Shown: piece after piece, positions 1-5,164 of the stretch
Layout: each line of letters starts with the position of its first letter
Numbering within the stretch: the first letter of the stretch is position 1
Assembly: GCA_023420245.1 (NCBI GenBank)
Contig: JAEZWL010000199.1
Span: forward strand, 1-5,783
Source of the DNA: Bacillota bacterium
GTDB lineage: Bacteria; Bacillota; Clostridia; Oscillospirales; Acutalibacteraceae
DNA: 5,783 nt
Reading direction: 5' to 3'
Translations under genes and position numbers: made by a program
The notes under the pieces: generated by a model
Seen by the model: only the letters and a program-made list of their open reading frames with translations
Told to the model about the DNA's origin: nothing
The model's database searches: none

Positions 1-968
1 ACTCTAAGCTGCAATATTTCGGGGTTCTCCCTGGAATAATTTTTATCCAGTAAAAATTGCTCGCGAACCGTTCGAACGTTACGGCCTTCGTTTTTCCAGA
101 ATTCCTCCACTGCGAGAAGAGAACTGCGCTGTTTCCCTATGAGGTTTCGGATATCATAGATCAGCATCAGGGCCGATTTGGTTTGCGCCAGCGCCTGCTG
201 TTCCTGAGTCAAAGCAATCGTGGAGTCGGTTAAGCTGCGAATCTCATTATGGATTGAGGATGCGGTTGAAAAGATGTCGTAAAACATTTTTCCCATTGTA
301 AAAAACAGGATAGCAACACTCAGATACGGCACCGCATAGCCCGCAATCGCAACGGTGTAAATTAGGGAAGCGGTAGAGGACATTACACTGGTAAGACTGG
401 AAACCGTACCGGAAGAAATGGAATCCAGTGTAATGACTCCGTCTAAATTATTGATATTGTTAACGGTTTGGACAATTCGCTTTGCCAGGTCTAAAACCTT
501 TGCCTCAGACGCGCCCAAATCGTGCCAGCCGTCCTGAATACTCTCATTGAGCGGGTCGATATTCAGCAAAGTCTGATCAATCCAGTCATCAAAGGCAGTT
601 TTCGCCTGTCCCGCGGACTTGATGTTTTTATCAATTTCCGTAATGAGCCTCCCCAGCATATTTGCCGCGATTTCTCCACTTTCCACATTCTCAAGAAAAG
701 CGGCTACCGAGGTGAACAGGTAGCTGTAATTGGTAAACGAAGTTAATGCCTGGGGAACGATTACAATTTTAGAGGTTTCCCACTCTTTTCCGTTCCGACA
801 AAGGTTTTTTGCGTTATTTCGCAGGGATGCGACCCACGGAGCCTCACTGGAGACCGGGTAAACCGTAAAGCTTTTGCCTACGGCGGCAAGCTTGTCTGCC
901 GCCAGTATGTTTCCGTAAAAACCTTTCAGCGTCGTAAGAATTCCAGCAATATCATCCGGCGCGAGCAT
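1..968 (-). CDS. ClyA/HBL/XaxA-like alpha-helical pore-forming protein, partial (C-terminus off the left edge)
   Basis: The frame is open from the ATG at 968 to the window edge, 322 codons without a stop. The start is well supported: AGGAGG lies at 977-982, 8 nt upstream. The protein appears almost wholly helical. Residues about 85-175 look like long amphipathic helices. Residues about 200-226 form the only strongly hydrophobic block (core IYTVAIAGYAVPYLSVAILF), and 230-310 look like another long helical region rich in Gln, Glu, Lys and Arg, with an aromatic spot (EEFWK, 288-292). A hydrophobic segment set between long helices is the layout of ClyA-type alpha pore-forming toxins (ClyA, HBL/NHE components, alpha-xenorhabdolysin A), where that segment inserts into the membrane. 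No N-terminal signal peptide is visible, which also fits XaxA-like proteins. The family call rests on architecture and remembered patterns, not on a search; another helical membrane-interacting protein is possible. Confidence 0.55.
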   Translation of the reverse strand, partial: MLAPDDIAGILTTLKGFYGNILAADKLAAVGKSFTVYPVSSEAPWVASLRNNAKNLCRNGKEWETSKIVIVPQALTSFTNYSYLFTSVAAFLENVESGEIAANMLGRLITEIDKNIKSAGQAKTAFDDWIDQTLLNIDPLNESIQDGWHDLGASEAKVLDLAKRIVQTVNNINNLDGVITLDSISSGTVSSLTSVMSSTASLIYTVAIAGYAVPYLSVAILFFTMGKMFYDIFSTASSIHNEIRSLTDSTIALTQEQQALAQTKSALMLIYDIRNLIGKQRSSLLAVEEFWKNEGRNVRTVREQFLLDKNYSRENPEILQLR

Positions 969-1000
969 AAACAAATCCTCCTTTATTGCGAATTATTAAT

Positions 1001-1042
1001 TATTCTATATCATAGAATACAACTATTTTTCTCATTTGTAAA
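1001..1042 (-). promoter_or_regulatory. Promoter of the toxin-like gene, -10 box inside a 19-bp inverted repeat
   Basis: Read on the minus strand, TTTACA (1037-1042) and TATTCT (1014-1019) are separated by 17 nt, an acceptable sigma-A promoter about 45 nt upstream of the ATG at 968. The -10 box is the outer six bases of one arm of a perfect inverted repeat, TATTCTAT (1001-1008) and ATAGAATA (1012-1019) with a 3-nt spacer. A dyad over a -10 box is a typical repressor operator position. The dyad is seen directly; its regulatory role is inferred. Confidence 0.4.
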
Positions 1043-1180
1043 TATCAAATATGTTAAATAGAATTAAAATATATCTGATAAAAAACGTGCTGCCGAAACC
1101 ATCTTTTTTAAGAGCGAAACCCTCAAAAAAACAGAAAGGAGCACGAAACTTTGTAATTCGTTTTTTTGTTCATTTTTTGT

Positions 1181-1210
1181 TTATAATTTTTTGTTTTAAT
1201 TCTGTATAAT
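1181..1210 (+). promoter_or_regulatory. Probable promoter of the CPBP-tadA operon
   Basis: A perfect TATAAT (1205-1210) is preceded at 18 nt by TTATAA (1181-1186), which matches the -35 consensus at four of six positions. Three T-tracts at about 1161-1167, 1173-1178 and 1187-1192 lie upstream of or within it and may bend the DNA or help polymerase binding. The start would leave a leader of about 90 nt before the ATG at 1311. The -10 is strong and the -35 is weak. Confidence 0.4.
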
Positions 1211-1245
1211 GGATTTTATAGAAGTCTTGTTCTTCAAGCTTTGGC

Positions 1246-1267
1246 TCAATCGCAATGTAGCGATTGA
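1246..1267 (+). repeat. Inverted repeat / hairpin in the leader of the CPBP gene
   Basis: TCAATCGC (1246-1253) and GCGATTGA (1260-1267) are perfect reverse complements around a 6-nt loop, AATGTA. The element lies between the predicted promoter and the ribosome binding site. No T-run follows, so it is not an intrinsic terminator. It could be an mRNA-stabilising 5' stem or an operator. Confidence 0.45.
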
Positions 1268-1310
1268 CTATATAAGTCCTTAACAAATTTATTTTCAAGG
1301 AGACAACTCC

Positions 1311-2354
1311 ATGTACTATCCTCCCTATCCGCCGTATCCTCCGAATCCCTACAGAAATCCCAATACTGACCCCACACCGTACTCCATGTTTCTTGGCGAA
1401 AAGCGCGATTTGAGGCGAACCGCTAACCGGCTTTGCTGGACTCTGCTGATTGCGATTCTGCTGATGGGAAGCTTCGCCGTTGTGTGCACCTTTTTTCTTC
1501 GGACAATCGGATACCAGGCAGTGAATCCCTCCAGTGATTTTCACGGCTTCACTCCCGTCCTATATTACCTTACGTCGATTGTTTCTTATGTCGTGGGTCT
1601 TGCCGTTCCCACCCTGATCTACTTCGCAATCCGGCGCATTCCTCTGGGCGACGCCCTGCCGTTTGGACCGGTTCGCCTGCCGAAAGCCGTCTCGTGCGTC
1701 TTTTTTGGCGCCGCCGTCTGCATGCTTGGCAATTTTCCCGCAAATGCGGTTATCAGCATAGAGAAATTTTTCGGATTTTCCGGCGATATGCCGCAGATGC
1801 CGCTTAATGACGACCTGTTGGTGCTGATTCTTTACGGAATCACCGTCTTAATCGTACCGCCAATTGTAGAAGAGCTTTTATTTCGCGGCATGATTCTTCA
1901 CGCCCTGCGAAAATACGGGGACGGTTTTGCCATTGTGACCTCTTCCATTCTGTTTGGGCTCTACCACGCCAATTTTGTTCAGATTGTTTTCGCGTTTATC
2001 GCCGGGCTGGTATTGGCATTGGTCGTAGTACGCACCGGTTCTCTTTGGATATCGATCCTGATTCATTTTATCAATAATTCCATTTCTTTTACACTGGAAT
2101 TAATTCAGCGCTATAACGGTGATCAGGCGGCAACCACAGCGAACTATTTTGTCTTCGGCATTTTGATGCTGTGCGGTATCTTCTCGCTGATTTATCTTCT
2201 GATGAAGGACCGGAGCTTCTTCCGTTCGGCTCCCCGCAATTCGATTTTTCCAATGCCCTCTAAAATATGGGCTGCGTTCACGAATCCGGGCGCAGTGGCA
2301 GTCGTCCTGTATACGCTGCTCTATTCCATCCATCTTTTAATTAATCCGTCATGA
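1311..2354 (+). CDS. CPBP-family (Abi/CaaX-type) intramembrane glutamic protease, 347 aa
   Basis: This is a polytopic membrane protein with the three signature motifs of the CPBP (CaaX protease and bacteriocin-processing, Abi/Rce1) family. They are EE187-188 followed by R192 in VEELLFRG, FxxxH with H219 in FGLYHAN, and HxxxN with H252 and N256 in IHFINN. These residues form the membrane-embedded active site. Hydrophobic stretches near 42-65, 84-105, 127-148, 170-186, 205-217, 222-242, 245-262, 277-298 and 325-345 suggest about eight or nine membrane segments. The start at 1311 has AAGGAG at 1297-1302, 8 nt upstream. The N-terminus is unusual: residues 2-17 are almost only Tyr, Pro and Asn, with three Tyr-Pro-Pro units, and probably form a disordered cytoplasmic tail. 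The substrate cannot be inferred. The stop overlaps the tadA start by ATGA, so the two genes share an mRNA. Confidence 0.93.
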   Translation: MYYPPYPPYPPNPYRNPNTDPTPYSMFLGEKRDLRRTANRLCWTLLIAILLMGSFAVVCTFFLRTIGYQAVNPSSDFHGFTPVLYYLTSIVSYVVGLAVPTLIYFAIRRIPLGDALPFGPVRLPKAVSCVFFGAAVCMLGNFPANAVISIEKFFGFSGDMPQMPLNDDLLVLILYGITVLIVPPIVEELLFRGMILHALRKYGDGFAIVTSSILFGLYHANFVQIVFAFIAGLVLALVVVRTGSLWISILIHFINNSISFTLELIQRYNGDQAATTANYFVFGILMLCGIFSLIYLLMKDRSFFRSAPRNSIFPMPSKIWAAFTNPGAVAVVLYTLLYSIHLLINPS

Positions 2355-2809
2355 GCGGCAGGGATGAGCTTTTTATGCGTGACGCGCTGAAGCTCGCGCA
2401 GGCGGCGGCAGACGAAGGGGAAGTTCCTGTCGGCGCCGTTATGGTAAAGGATGATAAAATTATTGCCGTCGGGAGAAACCGGCGCGAGGCCGGAAAAAAT
2501 GCCTTGCGCCACGCGGAGCTGGAGGCAATTGACCAAGCCTGCAAAGCACTCGGCGGATGGCGGCTGTGGCAGTGCGAGCTTTTCGTCACCCTTGAACCCT
2601 GCCCAATGTGCGCCGGAGCGATCATCAATGCCCGTATCCCCCGTGTGGTATTCGGTGCCAGCGACCCGAAGGCAGGCTCCTGCGGTTCGGTCGTGAATCT
2701 TTTTGAGCTGCCCTACAATCACAAGCCCGAGCTGGTCAGAGGCATTCTGGAAGCAGAGTGCTCCGCCGTGTTGACCGAATTTTTTCGAAAATTAAGAGAA
2801 AAAAAATAG
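2351..2809 (+). CDS. tadA: tRNA-specific adenosine deaminase TadA, 152 aa
   Basis: TadA is the zinc-dependent deaminase that converts the wobble adenosine A34 of tRNA-Arg(ACG) to inosine so it can read CGU, CGC and CGA; it is usually essential. The protein has the complete cytidine/deoxycytidylate deaminase-like fold. The zinc ligands are H54 (in the HAE motif, with E56 as proton shuttle) and C84 and C87 (in PCPMC). TadA-typical stretches include EVPVGAV (24-30), LEPCPMCAGA (81-90), RVVFGA (98-103) and a C-terminal helix ending in FFRKLR. Length and order match bacterial TadA from end to end. The ATG at 2351 overlaps the stop of the protease gene by 4 bp and has no clear Shine-Dalgarno sequence, so translational coupling is likely. 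M9 (2375) is an alternative start but would remove part of the first helix. Confidence 0.97.
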   Translation: MSGRDELFMRDALKLAQAAADEGEVPVGAVMVKDDKIIAVGRNRREAGKNALRHAELEAIDQACKALGGWRLWQCELFVTLEPCPMCAGAIINARIPRVVFGASDPKAGSCGSVVNLFELPYNHKPELVRGILEAECSAVLTEFFRKLREKK

Positions 2810-2836
2810 AGAGGGCGTTTGCTCTCTCTTTCATTT
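2808..2836 (+). terminator. Intrinsic terminator of the CPBP-tadA operon
   Basis: The stem runs from AGAGAG (2808-2813) through G2814·T2823 and GC (2815-2816) to GC/CTCTCT (2821-2829), giving nine pairs with one wobble around a GTTT loop. An interrupted T-run follows (TTTCATTT), and an A-run (2800-2806) precedes. It begins within the tadA stop codon. Confidence 0.65.
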
Positions 2837-2892
2837 CGCTCATTGCGAAAGCTGTTTTGTAGCTTGCGGCTGTTCCGGGAGCCTTCGGGCAC

Positions 2893-2928
2893 AAAAAAAT
2901 CAGGAGGGAGCTAAAAGCCCCCTCCTGA
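2893..2928 (-). terminator. Strong intrinsic terminator on the minus strand
   Basis: TCAGGAGGG (2900-2908) and CCCTCCTGA (2920-2928) form a perfect 9-bp GC-rich stem, extended after one mismatch by GC/GC around a TAAAA loop. On the minus strand the stem is followed at once by seven T (2899-2893); on the plus strand no T-run follows. It therefore ends a leftward transcript, yet no protein gene lies upstream of it on that strand for more than 300 bases. This is the main evidence for the small RNA called here. Confidence 0.8.
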
Positions 2929-3054
2929 CCTGCCAAGAACCGGATTCCGTACTCAGCGTTTTTATTGCTACTCCCCGAATAGAGCGGCGCGGGAAGCTTT
3001 ACCCTTGCACACACTTACCTCCCGCGCAAGTTAATTCGTATAGCCGGGGAACAA
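2893..3054 (-). ncRNA. Putative structured small RNA, class not identified
   Basis: A minus-strand transcript is implied by the T-tailed terminator at 2893-2928 and by promoters pointing leftward at about 3061-3088 and 3184-3212. The interval can fold. An outer helix pairs TCCCCG (3050-3045) with CGGGGA (2977-2972). An inner 10-bp helix pairs GCGCGGGAGG (3027-3018) with CTTCCCGCGC (2996-2987), including one G·U, and closes a 21-nt loop. A third stem, GCTGAG with CTTGGC, sits before the terminator. No reading frame with a ribosome binding site is evident. The transcript ends facing the tadA terminator and has no gene downstream, so it is not a riboswitch leader. I could not match it to SRP RNA, TPP, FMN, SAM, T-box or yybP-ykoY patterns; 6S RNA is possible on size and single-gene layout. 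The 5' end is uncertain: about 3054 from the nearer weak promoter or about 3177 from the stronger one. Confidence 0.4.
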
Positions 3055-3060
3055 TAAGAA

Positions 3061-3088
3061 AGAATAATCAAAAATGGTAACAAAACAA
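3061..3088 (-). promoter_or_regulatory. Possible proximal promoter of the putative small RNA
   Basis: On the minus strand TTGTTT (3088-3083) and TATTCT (3066-3061) are spaced by 16 nt, which would start RNA near 3054, just before the outer helix of the predicted fold. It is a weak match (three and four of six) and competes with the much better promoter at 3184-3212. Confidence 0.25.
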
Positions 3089-3106
3089 CGTAGCCGCTTT
3101 TAACCA

Positions 3107-3135
3107 TTGACACTGAAAAGAAACTATGGTATAGT
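3107..3135 (+). promoter_or_regulatory. Consensus sigma-A promoter of the DUF6323-DUF6179-like operon
   Basis: A perfect TTGACA (3107-3112) is followed after 17 nt by TATAGT (3130-3135), five of six to consensus. Transcription would start near 3142, leaving a leader of about 95 nt before the TTG start at 3238. The -10 box lies inside an 11-bp inverted-repeat arm (3125-3135) whose partner is the -10 region of the opposing promoter. Confidence 0.75.
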
Positions 3136-3194
3136 ATTATTATTTATAAAGCCATAGGCAAATCAATAATTTTTTACATATACACTATACCATA
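3125..3194. repeat. 11-bp perfect inverted repeat spanning two facing -10 boxes
   Basis: TATGGTATAGT (3125-3135) and ACTATACCATA (3184-3194) are exact reverse complements separated by 48 nt of AT-rich DNA. Each arm contains the -10 box of one of two converging promoters. A second pairing, CTATGG (3124-3129) with CCATAG (3152-3157), could form in either transcript. Confidence 0.8.
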
Positions 3195-3212
3195 TTAATT
3201 TTGATTTGTCAA
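3184..3212 (-). promoter_or_regulatory. Consensus sigma-A promoter facing leftward, opposed to the previous one
   Basis: On the minus strand a perfect TTGACA (3212-3207) is followed after 17 nt by TATAGT (3189-3184). Transcription would start near 3177 and run through the facing promoter into the putative small RNA at 2893-3054. It shares TATGGTATAGT exactly with the plus-strand promoter. Confidence 0.65.
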
Positions 3213-3237
3213 GTAAAATTTTTTTGGGGGTATTCTC

Positions 3238-3840
3238 TTGAATCATGCCCTGATGTCCCTGTTCTCGGTGGAGGCACTTTCCGAGCAGGTCTCCGCTAAC
3301 GAAATCCTGCAATTAAACGAAGAAACCGAGCAGTACGGGCTTACCCTTACCCCGGTTCAGGCACGCGAGCTGATACAGGCCCGCGCCGAACAGCTTACTG
3401 CCTGCGGTCGTGTGGAGGTCGGCAGTGCCACACTCGGAAAGCTCATCGAAGCCTTTTGCGATTCCTCATTCATCAATCAGCGGGAATACGCGGCGATTCT
3501 TCACGAGCTGATCGAAATTTTTTACTACGCCAAGAACGAAACCCTTAACCTGATCTCCGACAACGAGCTGATTGAATTTATGAAGGACTGCTTTGAAAAC
3601 CGCTGTATGGGTTCGCTGGAGCTTTTAAAGGGAAGGGAGCTCGAAAAGCTGGCGGAGCATCTGCGCCGTGGCGTAACGGATCCTAAAAATCCGGAATACG
3701 AGCCTCAGGATGACGCCGGCTCCGGCTGTTATTATTTTTATCATAACACGCAGAATGCTTATGACGATTTTAACGACGATATTTATAACGGTTATAATAA
3801 TTGGCGGGAGACCGGAGAGGAGTTTGGCGATGAACCGTGA
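3238..3840 (+). CDS. Uncharacterised protein resembling DUF6323, 200 aa
   Basis: The function is unknown. From memory the sequence matches the clostridial family DUF6323, with landmarks LNEETEQYGLTLT (26-38), a central IEAFCDSSFI (70-79), LIEIFYYAKNETLNLISDNE (91-110) and GSLELLKGRELEKLAEHLR (125-143). The first 145 residues look helical, soluble and without signal peptide or membrane segment. Residues 148-200 differ sharply: an acidic, probably disordered tail rich in Tyr, Asn and Asp (for example YYFYHNTQNAYDDF). The TTG start at 3238 is chosen because GGGGG (3226-3230) lies 7 nt upstream; the next in-frame ATG (3253) would be 22 nt from it. A consensus promoter stands at 3107-3135. The 3' end overlaps the next gene by 11 bp, so the two proteins probably work together. 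No catalytic motif is apparent. Confidence 0.8.
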   Translation: MNHALMSLFSVEALSEQVSANEILQLNEETEQYGLTLTPVQARELIQARAEQLTACGRVEVGSATLGKLIEAFCDSSFINQREYAAILHELIEIFYYAKNETLNLISDNELIEFMKDCFENRCMGSLELLKGRELEKLAEHLRRGVTDPKNPEYEPQDDAGSGCYYFYHNTQNAYDDFNDDIYNGYNNWRETGEEFGDEP

Positions 3841-4531
3841 TAATTTTCTTGCCTCTTATCTGAGCGAGGAAGAAATATCTGGAGTGCAGGCGGAAGTTAT
3901 GCACCTGCTCAGCAAAGAAATTTTATATTATACCGCCGGAAAAAGCAGCTCTGTTCCGGTTGAAACCGCGCAAATGCTGTTGGAATCCATTCTTTACAGC
4001 ATTACTTTGTACCTTGATTCACAAATCGAGCCTTACGCCGCGATCAAAACCGAGAGTTTTGAGGATATCCGCGAAAAAGGACTGGAGCTAGTCAAGCAGA
4101 AGGTAGAAGAGGCCAAGCAGCTTTTAAGGGAGGTAAGGGAGACCCGCATCCCAACGGAGCTAATCGCCTACAACGGTACAATCGACGTCGCGCTGGAGGG
4201 CTTTTTTCAGCTCTATGACCCGCGCTTTGAGGCGCAGAGTACCGCGGCAATCATCGACTACCCGCTGTCGAAGGACGACCTGAGCGTAACCGGGGTTCTT
4301 TATATCATCAATTACCTCACACAGCTGAAAAAAGAAAACCAATTCTGCGCGAAATACAGCAGGAATCACATCCGCGCGCTTCTGTTCGCCCACGGGGCAA
4401 AGCACCACCTGGATTACCGTGAAATGCTGGTCAATATCCCCGAAATTCTTCTGGAATATGAAAACAGCAGAAAAAAAACAGGCGGAAATCAACCGCCTGT
4501 TTCTGTAACCTATCGGGAAAATCCGGTTTAA
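3830..4531 (+). CDS. Uncharacterised protein resembling DUF6179, 233 aa
   Basis: The function is unknown. The sequence recalls the clostridial family DUF6179, with landmarks GKSSSVPVETAQMLLESILY (residues about 37-56), ELIAYNGTIDVALEGFF (about 111-127), IDYPLSKDDLSVTGVLYIINYL (about 144-165) and DYREMLVNIPEILLEYE (about 194-210). It appears soluble and mainly helical. The start is the ATG at 3830, with AGGAG at 3818-3822, 7 nt upstream; reading the frame from 3710 would add 40 residues that are only a shadow of the upstream gene. It overlaps the upstream gene by 11 bp, so expression is probably coupled. The last roughly 20 residues are encoded by the hairpin that terminates the opposing rubrerythrin gene, and the stop codon overlaps the rubrerythrin stop, so the C-terminal tail is probably lineage-specific. 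Confidence 0.8.
   Translation: MNRDNFLASYLSEEEISGVQAEVMHLLSKEILYYTAGKSSSVPVETAQMLLESILYSITLYLDSQIEPYAAIKTESFEDIREKGLELVKQKVEEAKQLLREVRETRIPTELIAYNGTIDVALEGFFQLYDPRFEAQSTAAIIDYPLSKDDLSVTGVLYIINYLTQLKKENQFCAKYSRNHIRALLFAHGAKHHLDYREMLVNIPEILLEYENSRKKTGGNQPPVSVTYRENPV
4471..4502 (-). terminator. Intrinsic terminator of rubrerythrin, lying inside the convergent gene
   Basis: AAACAGGCGG (4476-4485) and CCGCCTGTTT (4493-4502) form a perfect 10-bp stem around a 7-nt loop. On the minus strand the stem runs into eight T (4478-4471), about 25-55 nt after the rubrerythrin stop. On the plus strand only TTT follows, so rightward termination would be weak. The whole hairpin is coding sequence of the DUF6179-like gene. 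Confidence 0.8.
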
Positions 4532-5067
4532 TAATTGTTTGCCTTGCGCTCGAAATAAGCCTGCGGATGCTTGCAGGCGGGGCATTTTTCAGGAGCTTCC
4601 TTGCCAACATGGATATATCCGCAATTGCGGCAGATCCAAACGGTTTCTTCGCCGGCCTTAAACACAAGATCCTCATTCAGATTCTGGATCATCTTGCGGT
4701 AACGTTCCTCATGGCTTTTTTCCACCTCCGCGATCAGCCGCATAGTAGAGGCGATTTCCTGGAAGCCCTCCTGCTCGGCAACCTCCGCAAATCCCTTGTA
4801 CATTTCGGTCCATTCGTAATTCTCTCCGGCTGCCGCGTCCTCCAGATTATCCTTTGTGGAAGGAACGTCTCCGCCCTTCAAATATTTAAACCATAGCTTC
4901 GCGTGTTCTTTTTCATTGTTGGCAGTTTCTTCAAAAATTCCCGCCAGCTGCTCGTAGCCTTCCTTTTTTGCTTTTGACGCGTAAAAGGTATATTTGTTCC
5001 TCGCCTGTGATTCTCCCGCAAACGCTGCCAGTAAATTTGCTTCCGTCCTGCTTCCTTTAAATTCCAT
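4528..5067 (-). CDS. rbr: Rubrerythrin, 179 aa
   Basis: Rubrerythrin is a cytoplasmic non-haem iron peroxidase that reduces hydrogen peroxide to water in anaerobes, taking electrons from NAD(P)H via rubredoxin-type carriers. The N-terminal ferritin-like four-helix domain (about 1-135) carries the diiron ligands: E19 in GESQARNKY, ExxH at E52/H55, E95 and E98 on the third helix, and ExxH at E116/H119. The C-terminal rubredoxin-like domain (about 140-179) binds one iron through CxxC at C146/C149 (CRNCGY) and C162/C165 (CPAC). Both domains are complete and the length is typical. The ATG at 5067 has AAAGGAG (5077-5083) 9 nt upstream. The frame stays open to 5202, but the extra 45 residues have no family support and would overlap the upstream gene. 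The stop codon overlaps that of the convergent DUF6179-like gene. No clear PerR box was recognised. Confidence 0.97.
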   Translation of the reverse strand: MEFKGSRTEANLLAAFAGESQARNKYTFYASKAKKEGYEQLAGIFEETANNEKEHAKLWFKYLKGGDVPSTKDNLEDAAAGENYEWTEMYKGFAEVAEQEGFQEIASTMRLIAEVEKSHEERYRKMIQNLNEDLVFKAGEETVWICRNCGYIHVGKEAPEKCPACKHPQAYFERKANNY

Positions 5068-5086
5068 GGTATTTGTCTCCTTTCGC

Positions 5087-5102
5087 TTTATCATTTTATC
5101 AT
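5087..5102. repeat. Tandem 8-bp direct repeat in the rubrerythrin leader
   Basis: TTTATCAT occurs twice with no gap (5087-5094 and 5095-5102), between the rubrerythrin -10 box and its ribosome binding site. It may be a regulator binding site or chance in AT-rich DNA. Confidence 0.4.
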
Positions 5103-5118
5103 TTGAACTACTGGAACT

Positions 5119-5147
5119 ATTATACATTTTCATACGCAAAAAGTATA
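5119..5147 (-). promoter_or_regulatory. Probable rubrerythrin promoter (strong -10, weak -35)
   Basis: On the minus strand a perfect TATAAT lies at 5124-5119. The hexamer 17 nt upstream is TATACT, only three of six to consensus, so an activator may assist. RNA would start near 5112, giving a leader of about 45 nt. Confidence 0.4.
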
Positions 5148-5164
5148 TGGCTTCCTCCGATTTT

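Noticed and set aside
522..746. Plus-strand open frame of 74 codons
   Set aside because: It lies antisense inside the toxin-like gene, has no ribosome binding site, and its product shows no recognisable pattern.
1090..1207. Short plus-strand GTG-started frame in the divergent intergenic region
   Set aside because: There is no Shine-Dalgarno sequence and the product is low-complexity Phe/Lys-rich translation of T- and A-runs.
1170..1544. Minus-strand open frame of 124 codons overlapping the CPBP start
   Set aside because: It is a shadow of the CPBP gene, which has full family motifs and a good ribosome binding site.
2736..3014. Minus-strand frame of 92 codons across the putative small RNA
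   Set aside because: It contains the GC-rich stems and the terminator and then runs antisense into tadA. It has no ribosome binding site, so the region is better explained as RNA.
2837..3050. SRP RNA downstream of tadA, as in Bacillus subtilis
   Set aside because: CAGGTCAGG occurs on the minus strand near 2932, but the conserved GGAAGCAGCC partner of the SRP tip is missing and the sequence runs straight into a terminator.
3107..3212. A MITE or small transposon bounded by TTGACA...TGTCAA inverted ends
   Set aside because: The symmetry is fully explained by two opposed sigma-A promoters, and no target-site duplication is visible.
3710..3829. 40-residue N-terminal extension of the DUF6179-like protein
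   Set aside because: It is an out-of-frame reading of the upstream gene tail. The ATG at 3830 has AGGAG at ideal spacing and starts with a family-like MNRDNFL.
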